Shown: positions 35,199 through 43,117 of the stretch, piece after piece
How positions within the stretch are numbered: position 1 is the stretch's first letter
Layout: every line of letters begins with the position of its first letter
DNA from: Legionella massiliensis
GTDB taxonomy: Bacteria > Pseudomonadota > Gammaproteobacteria > Legionellales > Legionellaceae
Direction: 5' to 3'
DNA length: 64,000 nucleotides
NCBI RefSeq assembly: GCF_000756815.1
Contig: NZ_CCVW01000002.1
Coordinates: 302,157 to 366,156 of the forward strand
The notes under the pieces: generated by a model
Databases searched by the model: none
Seen by the model: the letters and a program-made list of their open reading frames with translations, nothing else
What the model was told of the DNA's origin: nothing
Position numbers and translations under genes: made by a program

Positions 35199-36192
35199 CG
35201 CTGAGTCTCCCTTGGCCAAGATAAAGCATCATAAATAAGACTGCCATTAATGCAGCCGCAACACCATTATGTGCAACAGCAACCCAGAGTGGCAATAAGT
35301 AGATGACGTTCATCACGCCCAACAAAAATTGTGAGGCAACCAGCAAAATTGCCAATATTGCCAAAAGCCGCAGAGAAGTATTTTTAACTTTTGCCAGCAA
35401 TAAGGCAGCCAAGGCTAACACATAGACTGCGGTCACCATTGCGCCTAAACGATGGATAAATTGTATCGTCATACGGATATCATTATCCAAGACCCCACCC
35501 TGGTAGTTAGCACCGACAGGAGAAAATAAGTTAAAGCCTTGGGAAAAATGCAGAGGTGGCAACCATTGCCCGTTACACTGTGGAAAACCAATACAGGCAA
35601 TGCCTGCATAATTTGAACTTACCCAGCCTCCTAAAGCAATCTGGCAAAAAACAATAACCAGGCCTAAGAGAAGCCAAAAACGCCATTGAGGCAAAGCCAT
35701 AGGCTTCACTGAGCTCAGTTGCAAACTCAAACGGCTTAGGCAGGAAAAAATCAAAATCCCCCCTAGTAAATGCCCCATAACAACAACTGGCAGCAATTTC
35801 AAGGTTACAGTCCACATCCCAAGCGCTGCTTGAAAGAACAGTAAGAGAATTAGAGTCAAGGGCAAGACCCAAGGTAGATTCTCGCCCTGCATCCGTCGCC
35901 AGAAAACTGAGCCACAAATAAACAGAATAAGAAGTCCTAAGGTACCGGCAGCATAGCGGTGTGCCATCTCAGTCCAAGCCTTTCGCGCTTCAATTGGAAT
36001 TTGTGGGTATTGATTCTGGGCTGTTGCCAACTCATTTTGGGCACTCGGCAGCACCATATGGCCATAACAACCAGGCCAATCAGGACAACCTAACCCAGCA
36101 TCTGTCAGACGGGTATAAGCACCCAGCATCACAACAAACAAGGCCAAGACCACTGCAGCTATTGCAGCATACCGTATTGCTTTAAATTGCAT
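35188..36192 (-). CDS. ctaA: Heme A synthase CtaA (COX15)
   Basis: CtaA oxidises the methyl group of heme O to the formyl group of heme A. ATG 36192 follows GAAGGA. The 334-residue protein has eight membrane helices and the heme-ligand segments of the COX15 family: [18 protein letters not shown], the first histidine set (EMAHRYAAG), GHLLGG, and FIHRLGAMV. Two cysteines in a periplasmic loop ([11 protein letters not shown]) are the typical pair. It lies between the hypothetical assembly gene and ctaB. Confidence 0.95.
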   Translation of the reverse strand: MQFKAIRYAAIAAVVLALFVVMLGAYTRLTDAGLGCPDWPGCYGHMVLPSAQNELATAQNQYPQIPIEARKAWTEMAHRYAAGTLGLLILFICGSVFWRRMQGENLPWVLPLTLILLLFFQAALGMWTVTLKLLPVVVMGHLLGGILIFSCLSRLSLQLSSVKPMALPQWRFWLLLGLVIVFCQIALGGWVSSNYAGIACIGFPQCNGQWLPPLHFSQGFNLFSPVGANYQGGVLDNDIRMTIQFIHRLGAMVTAVYVLALAALLLAKVKNTSLRLLAILAILLVASQFLLGVMNVIYLLPLWVAVAHNGVAAALMAVLFMMLYLGQGRLSDAG

Positions 36193-36196
36193 TCCT

Positions 36197-36736
36197 TCAA
36201 TCACTCTTCTTTTCTGTTGTATTTAATAGTTGTTTGATATCGTGAAAAATATCCTGCGGCTTCGCATCGTCCCCATAGGCCAAAACTAAATAACCTTTGG
36301 GGTTTGCAATGAAAACCTTCGGTTTTTCATCAAGAATTGGCAAGGCTTTAGCCAGGCTCAGCACATGAATATCTGTCTCCTTCAATGAAGAGGCTATTGC
36401 CCCCTGCACTTGCTGATTTTGTTCTGCCAGCACCAGCCATTCATCCACTTCATAGAGGTGCCGTCCTAAAGCAAGACGAACCCTGGCAAGTTTGTCTGCC
36501 TCTTGCAAGCAAGCTGCTTCACAATTTTCAGGATACCAATAGACAAGGCGCCATTTCGGCTTACCCTGAGCAATCTCGGAAAATAATACAGGCGGTGTTA
36601 ACAAGGTCCCTTTGTTAGTCGTAGCGGCAGTTAACCATTGTGGATTTAAGTAATATAAATAAGCAGTAATCCCCGGTGCAGCAAAGATCAGAGCTAGCAC
36701 CAACAAGATGAAATAATTACGCTTGGTCATTTTCAT
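36197..36736 (-). CDS. Membrane-anchored protein of the cytochrome oxidase assembly cluster
   Basis: A 179-residue protein beginning MKMTKRNYFILLVLALIFAA, with one N-terminal membrane anchor and a periplasmic domain. The context RLVYWYPENCEAACLQEADK and VFIANPKGYLVLAYGDD recalls a thioredoxin-like or SCO-like fold with a CxxxC (CEAAC). Such genes are usual between surf1 and ctaA in gammaproteobacteria but have no assigned role. ATG 36736 overlaps the surf1 stop (ATGA). The longer opening to 36850 lies inside surf1 and is rejected. Confidence 0.8.
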   Translation of the reverse strand: MKMTKRNYFILLVLALIFAAPGITAYLYYLNPQWLTAATTNKGTLLTPPVLFSEIAQGKPKWRLVYWYPENCEAACLQEADKLARVRLALGRHLYEVDEWLVLAEQNQQVQGAIASSLKETDIHVLSLAKALPILDEKPKVFIANPKGYLVLAYGDDAKPQDIFHDIKQLLNTTEKKSD

Positions 36737-37452
36737 AGTTTTTTCTTCATATTTAAGGCGATGAAAAGAATCAAAACTACCGAAGCAATAGCAAACCACT
36801 GCATTGCATAGGCATAATGTCGCTCGGGGGGCATCGCAACCACAGGCCACTCTCTCACAAAATTCTGGCCACCACCGTTTTCGAGGCGAATGATAAACGG
36901 ATACACTGATTTATGCAAAAATTGACTTATTAGTTTGCTATCAACACGTTCAATAATTGCCATTTTTGCCGTTTTCTCTTCCATAACCTGCCCTAAAACC
37001 CAATTTTTATCGGAGGGATAATAGGCAGAACCCGTTAAGGTTACTAAATCTTTGGGAGTATTAATCGCTGGAAAATTCTGCCGCCTTATATCACCAGCAA
37101 CCCAACCCCTGTCGATAAGCAGGATTTGCCCAGAGCTCAATAATAAAGGGCTAAGAACATGGTAGCCAAATTGATGTTGATAATGTTGATTGTCGAGAAG
37201 CAGGATTTCATCCAAGTACTGTCCACTCACACGCACAGGCTGGTATTGCTTGGGCAAGGGCAAGGTGGCCTCCCAACTAAGAGGAGCTTGCTTTGCAAGA
37301 CTGGCCTGCGCTGCTAGCATCTGCTTTTTCTCCTCTGCCCTCTCTAATTGCCAAAATCCCAGGCGGGTAAAAAACAGGATTGCCAATAGGGCTAAAATTG
37401 TCATGCGCCAATCAGGAGTGAAACGGCGGTTAAAACAGGTTAAACTGACCAT
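36733..37452 (-). CDS. SURF1 family cytochrome oxidase assembly protein
   Basis: SURF1 helps insert heme A into oxidase subunit I. The 239-residue protein has the two-helix topology of the family: an N-terminal helix (TILALLAILFFTRLGFWQLE, including the FWQLxRAxxK motif) and a C-terminal helix (WFAIASVVLILFIALNMKK). A periplasmic domain with VRVSGQYL and LIDRGWV lies between them. ATG 37452 was chosen over a TTG six codons upstream; both have poor ribosome-binding sites. It heads the heme A operon. Confidence 0.88.
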   Translation of the reverse strand: MVSLTCFNRRFTPDWRMTILALLAILFFTRLGFWQLERAEEKKQMLAAQASLAKQAPLSWEATLPLPKQYQPVRVSGQYLDEILLLDNQHYQHQFGYHVLSPLLLSSGQILLIDRGWVAGDIRRQNFPAINTPKDLVTLTGSAYYPSDKNWVLGQVMEEKTAKMAIIERVDSKLISQFLHKSVYPFIIRLENGGGQNFVREWPVVAMPPERHYAYAMQWFAIASVVLILFIALNMKKKL

Positions 37453-37495
37453 CTTAAGTAAATGACCCAACAGAATAGTTGAGGGAGTATATCAA

Positions 37496-37699
37496 ATGTT
37501 ATTCAAAGCAATCATCATTGTTGTTATGTTGATTATCTTATTTGCCCTAGGCAGCAGCCTTTTCTACCTAGTCAAAGATGAGGGAAAAACAACCAGAACT
37601 GTTAAAGCACTGACCTGGCGTATTGGTCTCTCTTTGGCCCTATTCTTGCTGTTATTTTTAGCTTTTAGTATGGGCTGGATTAAGCCGCATTCAGTTTAA
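37496..37699 (+). CDS. DUF2909 twin transmembrane protein
   Basis: A 67-residue protein with two hydrophobic helices (KAIIIVVMLIILFALGSSLF and IGLSLALFLLLFLAFSMGWI) separated by a basic loop, the DUF2909 arrangement. A strong GAGGGAG sits nine bases before ATG 37496. DUF2909 genes accompany cytochrome oxidase assembly clusters; here the gene is divergent from surf1 with only 43 bases between starts, so the promoters must overlap. Confidence 0.85.
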   Translation: MLFKAIIIVVMLIILFALGSSLFYLVKDEGKTTRTVKALTWRIGLSLALFLLLFLAFSMGWIKPHSV

Positions 37700-37741
37700 G
37701 ATATATTTCGGTTTCATATAATCAGTTTCAAGGACGGTAAA

Positions 37742-38365
37742 ATGTATACACTATATTCACTAGGAACACCTAATGGCCTCAAGCCCACAATTATTCTGGA
37801 AGAATTAGAAGCACCTTATGAAATCAAGATAATTAATATCCGCGAGGGTGAGCAATTTAAACCCAAATTTGAGCGTATTTCACCGAATAACAAAATACCT
37901 GTTATTTATGATCCAGAAACTGATTTTTATTTGTTTGAAAGTGTTGCAATCCTGCAATATCTAGCTGAAAAGCATAAACGCTTTCTACCGACTGATCTGA
38001 AAGCAAGATTTGAAGTCCTGCAATGGTGCTATTTTCAGGTTGGCAGTGTTGGGCCGATGTTTGGTCAATATGGCCATTTCCATCGCTATGCTCCCGAAGA
38101 AGTACCTTATGCTAAAAAGCGCTACGCCGATGAGGTATTACGCTTGCTGGGCGTTATGAATAAACAATTAATGCATCATCCCTATATTAGTGGGATGGAA
38201 TATACTATCGCTGACATGGCCATTTGGCCCTGGCTTCATGGTTATCAGAATTTTTATGAAGCAACTATTGATACCAATCAATTCCCGCATTTAATGCAAT
38301 GGTACAAAACTATTGGTAGACGCCCCCAAGTTAAGGCGGCTATTGCTGCTTATAATGGGGATTAG
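37742..38365 (+). CDS. Glutathione S-transferase-like protein (YfcG/YghU type)
   Basis: A 207-residue GST-fold protein. The thioredoxin-like N-terminal domain (MYTLYSLGTPNGLKPTIILE) has the Asn-containing TPNG of the YfcG disulfide-reductase subgroup, and FYLFESVAILQYLAEKHKRF gives the ESxAI glutathione site. The helical C-terminal domain includes TIADMAIWPWLHGYQNF. AAGGA precedes the ATG by about seven bases. The product probably reduces disulfides or conjugates glutathione; the physiological substrate is unknown. It follows DUF2909 by 42 bases and could share its transcript. Confidence 0.88.
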   Translation: MYTLYSLGTPNGLKPTIILEELEAPYEIKIINIREGEQFKPKFERISPNNKIPVIYDPETDFYLFESVAILQYLAEKHKRFLPTDLKARFEVLQWCYFQVGSVGPMFGQYGHFHRYAPEEVPYAKKRYADEVLRLLGVMNKQLMHHPYISGMEYTIADMAIWPWLHGYQNFYEATIDTNQFPHLMQWYKTIGRRPQVKAAIAAYNGD

Positions 38366-38398
38366 GCGACTACGCAGTTAAGGATGCTATATTAAAGC

Positions 38399-38475
38399 CG
38401 TTCGGGATGAGGAGGCCTTTAGGCCATCTCAAAGCCTTGCATGGTGACGCTTCGAGACGCGTGCTTAGGCACGCT
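38399..38475. repeat. Truncated R6 palindromic repeat
   Basis: It begins CCGTTCGGGATGAGGAGG and continues with TTTAGGCCATCTCAAAGCCT and GCATGGTGACGCTTCGAGAC. It therefore matches the inverse of 26551-26643 over about 70 bases but lacks the closing arm. Confidence 0.75.
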
Positions 38476-38614
38476 CCTATCAAAGAACGACTTTCATTAT
38501 TTCCTTCACTTAAGGGTGGAGAAAAGGTGTCCTAGGGATAGATGAGGGGAAATCTGTTGATTTAGAAAACATTGTGAATTAAAATTAATCTTTTAATTAC
38601 CCCTCTATTTCCCT

Positions 38615-40732
38615 ATGAGATTTTCCTCCTCACTAAGCACCGATAAAAAATTAATTCTTGGCTTCGCTGCACTCTATCTAACGTTCGTAATGTTCGGTCC
38701 CATAATTATTATTATCTTCGCCGCCACAGTAGCTGGTTTGATTCAGAAAAAAATTAGAGATGCGAAAACCATTCAAAGGCTCGTTGAAAAAGCGCTGACA
38801 GCAGAGGATATCGAAGATTTACAGGTTTTGGAAAGCAGAGGGATAACACTTAGTGATACACAAAAACTAACTACGCTGTTAAATGCTTATAAACGTTCAA
38901 ATCAGGGGGTCATCACTAAGCTTACAGCACAAAGTTTCAGACTTAATCTTACGACAATTTATAATTGTTTTAGAGAGGATTATGATCTTGGTTTATTAGC
39001 TATTTTAAGAGATGGTTTTCTTGATAAAAATGCAAGACCAGATCCGCAAATTATTAATGCCCTGCTTAGAACTCTTGCTACGAAAAATGCCTTTGACCAG
39101 ATTGAAGCCTTATTTTCTCTTTATCCCGAACAAATACTTGGAGAAATTTTTACTCTTATTGATGAGAAAGATGCAAGTTCAGCTGAGTTTCTTGTTTTTT
39201 TAACCACAAAAAAAGAATGGCTTATTGCCAACCGAAAAATTACAAATGACGCACTTCAAGAGCAAACAAACGAAACTTTAATTAATTTTCTGATGGATAT
39301 TTTCCCTGATGCAAATCTTAAATTAGACAACAGTCTAATCCATTTAATTAATGGGCCTAGCAGAAATGTTTCTCTGGAAAACCGCATTCTAAAATACATG
39401 CAAAAAATGGATAAAACAGAGGATTTTTATCAGAATTTAGAAAAGGTTATATCGCGCGTGTTATATCGAAAAAGACTCGATGTAGCAGAGAAAATATTCC
39501 AAGAAAATCCCAGCTTGCTACCGACAAGAAAAGCCTTTGCATCTGGACTCTTATATGTTTATTCAAGAAGCGCAAAAGCTAGCGAACTATTATTAAAATT
39601 TGGCGCGGATTCTAATGCCAAATATTCTGAAGACCTATCTGTATTGGAAAAAGGTATTAGTACAACTTACACGCCTGTAAAGAAGAAACAACGGATGCTT
39701 GATATCTACAGGAGACACGGGGTGGATCTGAACCAAAGATTGGTCGACGCACCCAAAAAACGATGTGATATGACCTTGCTTGGCTACCTCCCCTTTCTAA
39801 ATTTAAAAGTTGATAATAACCAGGATTTTGATGCTATAAAATTGCAAAAATTCCTTGCCTTATTTTTGGAAATACCCGGGGTTAGCCATTCAAATGGCAC
39901 TCTTTGCCATCACACCTATATGCAGGATTCGCAAGCTTATTGGAATTTTCTGCTTGATCTCTATTTTAAACGCTTAGTTCCACAGGGACTTATGGCCAAT
40001 TTTTCTGCAGAATTCTCTGATGACTATGACCGATGCCTAAAGGCAATCTATAGTGAAGAGGGCCAATATGATCCTGATCTCCTTTATCAAGATTATTCTG
40101 CTGGTAAACCTATAATACTTCCGGTCTATCTCACTGATAGGTTTGGAGCCAACCATATCGCTGTTGTTGGACTTATGAAAACAGGGCTTTATTCACAATT
40201 AGTTGTACAAGCTGATCGCGGATTGGGGCGCCACGATTTTTCAATCTTTAGCCAACCCTGTTTTGATTATAATAGTTTCTGTAAATATGCAAGAACACGA
40301 GATGCGCCAATGTTAACTTACACCTGGCAATCTCATCCGGTTAAAGAGAGACTCAGAGTTGATCTTAATAAACAACAAGATGATTTTTGCTCTGCAATTT
40401 CGGCAAAATTCGCACTACAAATTGCTTTTTTTCTCTGTCTTACACGACAAGATCTCGATAAAAATGAACAATCCAATTCAAATGCTCCAATAGAAGATGA
40501 GTTAATAAGAAATAATTATGCTACGTCGGCTAGCTGGTATGAGAATTTTTGTCGGATGGCGCAAAGCACCCTGTTAAGTGACTATCGCTCCCTACAAACT
40601 AAATATATAGACCAGGAATTTCTCCAAAAAGTCGAGACAGCTATTAAAGATAATCCCCCTAGCGAATTCACCCCGACTGAATTAGGCGACCTTGCAGATA
40701 GATCGGATCAGCCTCAAATTTGTACCCTGTAA
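38615..40732 (+). CDS. Large unknown protein with N-terminal membrane segment, possible effector
   Basis: A 705-residue protein. One or two hydrophobic stretches lie at residues 12-43 (LILGFAALYLTFVMFGPIII). Helical, ankyrin-like segments occur later (ASELLLKFGADSNAKYSEDL and MLDIYRRHGVDLNQ, near residues 325-375). Residues 505-600 contain ANHIAVVGLMKTG (His near 513), LVVQADRG and KQQDDFCSAISAKFALQIAF (Cys near 592). This His...Asp...Cys layout recalls cysteine-peptidase-like or YopJ-like folds; it is only a resemblance. The C-terminus is acidic (TELGDLADRSDQPQICTL). No clear ribosome-binding site precedes the ATG. It stands alone. Confidence 0.55.
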   Translation: MRFSSSLSTDKKLILGFAALYLTFVMFGPIIIIIFAATVAGLIQKKIRDAKTIQRLVEKALTAEDIEDLQVLESRGITLSDTQKLTTLLNAYKRSNQGVITKLTAQSFRLNLTTIYNCFREDYDLGLLAILRDGFLDKNARPDPQIINALLRTLATKNAFDQIEALFSLYPEQILGEIFTLIDEKDASSAEFLVFLTTKKEWLIANRKITNDALQEQTNETLINFLMDIFPDANLKLDNSLIHLINGPSRNVSLENRILKYMQKMDKTEDFYQNLEKVISRVLYRKRLDVAEKIFQENPSLLPTRKAFASGLLYVYSRSAKASELLLKFGADSNAKYSEDLSVLEKGISTTYTPVKKKQRMLDIYRRHGVDLNQRLVDAPKKRCDMTLLGYLPFLNLKVDNNQDFDAIKLQKFLALFLEIPGVSHSNGTLCHHTYMQDSQAYWNFLLDLYFKRLVPQGLMANFSAEFSDDYDRCLKAIYSEEGQYDPDLLYQDYSAGKPIILPVYLTDRFGANHIAVVGLMKTGLYSQLVVQADRGLGRHDFSIFSQPCFDYNSFCKYARTRDAPMLTYTWQSHPVKERLRVDLNKQQDDFCSAISAKFALQIAFFLCLTRQDLDKNEQSNSNAPIEDELIRNNYATSASWYENFCRMAQSTLLSDYRSLQTKYIDQEFLQKVETAIKDNPPSEFTPTELGDLADRSDQPQICTL

Positions 40733-40745
40733 AAAACGTTCGTCT

Positions 40746-40765
40746 CCACCGCGCGCAGCGCGGTT
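40746..40765. repeat. Short GC-rich hairpin
   Basis: CACCGCGCGCAGCGCGGTTA lies just after the stop of the 705-residue gene. Similar CCGCGC/GCGCGG hairpins are at about 16898-16912 and, degenerate, at 42890-42907. It may serve as a terminator without a T-run. Confidence 0.5.
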
Positions 40766-40812
40766 AAGCGCTAAGACTTTATAAAATTAATAAATTTTCA
40801 ATGCGTCTGAAC

Positions 40813-40838
40813 TTGACAGTATCAATTTATACTATCTA
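40813..40838 (+). promoter_or_regulatory. Possible promoter of the bufferin operon
   Basis: TTGACA at 40813-40818 is a consensus -35 box. Downstream, TATACT and TATCTA are candidate -10 boxes at shorter than ideal spacing, and the intervening GTATCAATTTATAC is palindromic, so an operator could sit here. Position is about 75-95 bases before the bufA start. Confidence 0.35.
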
Positions 40839-40909
40839 CACTGTGGGAAGCTATTAGTAGAATGCTCTTAGCTAAACCAAAATTTTTGCTCAACATAAAA
40901 GGAACTTTC

Positions 40910-41200
40910 ATGAACAAAGTAAAAGCTACTGGCGCAGCACTGGCAATTGGTGCAGCCGCAATGTTTTCAATGTCTCCTGCTTTTGCATCTTCTTCTGATG
41001 CTGCCTCTGCAGGACAGGTTCAGTGTTCAGGAGTTAACTCTTGTAAAGGTCAAAGCGCTTGCAAAACTGCTACTAATTCTTGCAAAGGCCAAAACTCTTG
41101 CAAGGGTAAGGGCGTAGTGATGAAAGCGTCTAAAGAAGAATGTACTCAAGCTGGTGGTACTGTTGTTGAATCTTCTGGCAGTACTGGTTCTGGCTCTTAA
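40910..41200 (+). CDS. bufA2: BufA2-type bufferin precursor (copper-binding RiPP)
   Basis: This is the precursor of a periplasmic, ribosomally made copper-binding peptide. The 96-residue product starts at ATG 40910 behind AAAAGGAA and has a cleavable signal peptide ending SMSPAFA. The mature part has six cysteines in the repeated pattern NSCKGQSACKTATNSCKGQN, then SCKGKG and EEC, the signature of BufA2 (large bufferin) peptides, with a Gly/Ser-rich tail. In characterised bufferins, cysteines are converted to thiooxazoles by BufB and BufC, encoded immediately downstream here. An earlier in-frame ATG at 40862 would spoil the signal peptide. Confidence 0.88.
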   Translation: MNKVKATGAALAIGAAAMFSMSPAFASSSDAASAGQVQCSGVNSCKGQSACKTATNSCKGQNSCKGKGVVMKASKEECTQAGGTVVESSGSTGSGS

Positions 41201-41209
41201 TTATTCCAT

Positions 41210-41236
41210 ACCAGGTAAGCCTGAGGCTTACCTGGT
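41210..41236 (+). terminator. Strong hairpin between bufA and bufB
   Basis: A perfect 12-bp stem (ACCAGGTAAGCC, loop TGA, GGCTTACCTGGT) lies nine bases after bufA and 18 before bufB. No T-run follows, so it more likely protects or processes the upstream mRNA, or partially terminates, giving excess precursor over the enzymes. Confidence 0.65.
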
Positions 41237-41254
41237 CTATCCAAAACAGCTTTG

Positions 41255-42112
41255 ATGATCTCTCTTATGAAAAATCGCCAACTCTTTCCTTATCTAGGCT
41301 TTGGCTTAGGTCTGCGTCCTGAGCACTATGAAGATGTTCTGCAAGAAAAACCAGATGTCGACTGGTTTGAGATTATTACTGAAAATTACCTGGTTCCTGG
41401 CGGTAAGCCCTTGTATTTTTTAGATAAGGTACGCGAAAACTACCCTATCGTAATGCACGGCGTTTCCCTATCAATTGGCTCCACTGATCCCATCGATTGG
41501 GATTATTTAAAGCAAGTGAAATCCTTAGCCGAACGTGCTGAGCCTATATGGATTTCCGATCATTTGTGTTGGACAGGCGTAAAAGGCTTGAACATGCATG
41601 ATTTGCTACCTATTCCCTACACCGAAGAAGCTATAAAGCACATTGTTGCGAGAATTAATGAAATCCAGGATTTTCTGGGACGGCGTATTTTGATTGAGAA
41701 TGTTTCTTCTTATCTGACCTTTATTCAATCGCAAATCACAGAATGGGAATTTATTTCAGAAATAGCCCAAAGAGCCGACTGCTATATTTTACTCGATGTC
41801 AATAATATCTATGTCAGCTCGGTAAACCATGATTTTAACGCCATGGATTATATTAACTTTGTGCCACCAGAGCGCGTTGTGCAAATTCATCTCGCCGGCC
41901 ATTCTGATTATGGTAGCTACATTATCGATACTCATGATGCCCCTATCATTCAACCGGTTTGGGATCTTTATGCAAAAGCCATCGCCAAACTTGGGCGAAT
42001 TTCAACAATGATTGAGCGTGACGATAATATTCCACCCTTATCAGAGTTATTAGATGAACTAAATCTAGCACGCAACATCATGGCAAATACCCCAGAGGGT
42101 CTATTAGCATGA
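41255..42112 (+). CDS. bufB: BufB-type MNIO (DUF692) bufferin maturase
   Basis: This is a multinuclear non-heme iron oxidative enzyme that modifies cysteines of the BufA precursor. The 285-residue TIM-barrel protein carries the metal-ligand motifs of the DUF692/MbnB family in order: PIVMHGVSLSIG, WISDHLCW, ILIENVSSY, LLDVNNIYVSSVNH, VQIHLAGH, IIDTHDAPI and TMIERDDNIP. Starts at 41255 or 41267 are possible; neither has a clear Shine-Dalgarno. Its stop overlaps the bufC start (ATGA). Confidence 0.92.
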   Translation: MISLMKNRQLFPYLGFGLGLRPEHYEDVLQEKPDVDWFEIITENYLVPGGKPLYFLDKVRENYPIVMHGVSLSIGSTDPIDWDYLKQVKSLAERAEPIWISDHLCWTGVKGLNMHDLLPIPYTEEAIKHIVARINEIQDFLGRRILIENVSSYLTFIQSQITEWEFISEIAQRADCYILLDVNNIYVSSVNHDFNAMDYINFVPPERVVQIHLAGHSDYGSYIIDTHDAPIIQPVWDLYAKAIAKLGRISTMIERDDNIPPLSELLDELNLARNIMANTPEGLLA

Positions 42113-42873
42113 GCGATTTATTCAAGTTGCAAAGTCAATTTCAAAATTATTTACTCACTAATCAGGCAGATATTCATAAAGCGATTGTAGCGACTGAGAA
42201 TGTGACCGTTGAAAAACGCTTATCAATTTACTCTGATGCCTATCATTTTCGCCTCATCGACTCCTTAGGCAGCAATTTTCCTATTCTTATGAATTACCTG
42301 GGTTTTGATGCCTTCAGCAGCTTAGCTGGAGACTATATCGACAAATTTCCCTCGCCCTATCGCTCGATTCGCTGGTATGGCGATACCTTTGCTGAATACC
42401 TCCGAGAAACTAGTGAACCCTATCTAGCTGAATTGGCTGAGTTTGAATGGAAGATGACTTTAACCTTCGACGCAGCGGATGATAAAGCGCTTGAAATCGA
42501 GGAAATGGCAGCGATTCCCCCAGAGTCCTGGCCAAATTTACGCTTCGTTCCCCATGCATCCTTGCAATTGATGCGCTTTAATTGGAATGTCGTAGCTATC
42601 TGGGAAGCGCTAAGCAATGAACAAGAGCCCTCGCCACCCCAATCCGGCGATAGCCGCTTATGGGCTTTATGGCGTCGTGATTATATCAATCGCTTTTATT
42701 CTCTAAATAGTGATGAAGCCTGGGCTCTCGATGCTCTGGTAAATGGTGCAACCTTTGGCGAACTCTGTGAAGGCTTGTGCGAATGGCATGACGAACAAGA
42801 GGTCGGCATGCTCTCAGCCTCTTTTTTAAAAAGTTGGATACAATCAGGGTTAATCGCTGGAATTGAGTTATAG
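42109..42873 (+). CDS. bufC: BufC-type (DUF2063/HvfC) RiPP maturation partner
   Basis: BufC partners BufB and recruits the precursor peptide. The 254-residue product has the N-terminal DUF2063 domain (QFQNYLLTNQADIHKAIVAT, then KRLSIYSDAYHFRLIDSLGS and FPILMNYLGFDAFSSLAGDY). Its C-terminal half ends in a winged-helix-like module (DALVNGATFGELCEGLCEWH, then FLKSWIQSGLIAGIEL). It is translationally coupled to bufB by a four-base overlap. The bufABC order matches described bufferin loci. Confidence 0.9.
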   Translation: MSDLFKLQSQFQNYLLTNQADIHKAIVATENVTVEKRLSIYSDAYHFRLIDSLGSNFPILMNYLGFDAFSSLAGDYIDKFPSPYRSIRWYGDTFAEYLRETSEPYLAELAEFEWKMTLTFDAADDKALEIEEMAAIPPESWPNLRFVPHASLQLMRFNWNVVAIWEALSNEQEPSPPQSGDSRLWALWRRDYINRFYSLNSDEAWALDALVNGATFGELCEGLCEWHDEQEVGMLSASFLKSWIQSGLIAGIEL

Positions 42874-42934
42874 CTATTTATTCCCTCTCCACCGCACGTA
42901 ACGTGGGGGACATTGCCATGACTCTACCTCAAAA

Positions 42935-43050
42935 CCGTTCGGGCTGAGCAACTCAGCCCCTTTGGGACAAACATTGGGAAAGAACTTCGGGCCAGAAACC
43001 CCTCATCCGCCCTTCGGGCACCTTCTCCCCAAAGGGCGAAGGGATTCTTA
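42935..43050. repeat. R6 fragment plus R5 palindromic repeat
   Basis: CCGTTCGGGCTGAG (42935-42948) is the R6 arm, followed by GCAACTCAGCCCC. The R5 repeat begins with GAAAGAACTTCGGGCC (42978-) and contains CCCCTCATCCGCCCTTCGGG, CACCTTCTCCCC and AAAGGGCGAAGGG to about 43044. It lies between bufC and the DipZ gene, so the latter probably has its own promoter. Confidence 0.75.
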
Positions 43051-43117
43051 TGATCCGCACAACAATGCCATAGAATTAAAGGACTATAATTAATCAAACA
43101 CCCAAAGGAAGCAGAGA

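Noticed and set aside
36737..36850. 38-codon N-terminal extension of the oxidase-cluster membrane protein
   Set aside because: It lies inside surf1 in another frame and is Cys-rich and unlike a signal; the ATG at 36736 overlaps the surf1 stop in the normal way.
38577..38598. AATTAAAA/TTTTAATT inverted repeat as an operator or terminator
   Set aside because: Pure A/T composition makes chance occurrence likely, and no regulator is linked to it.
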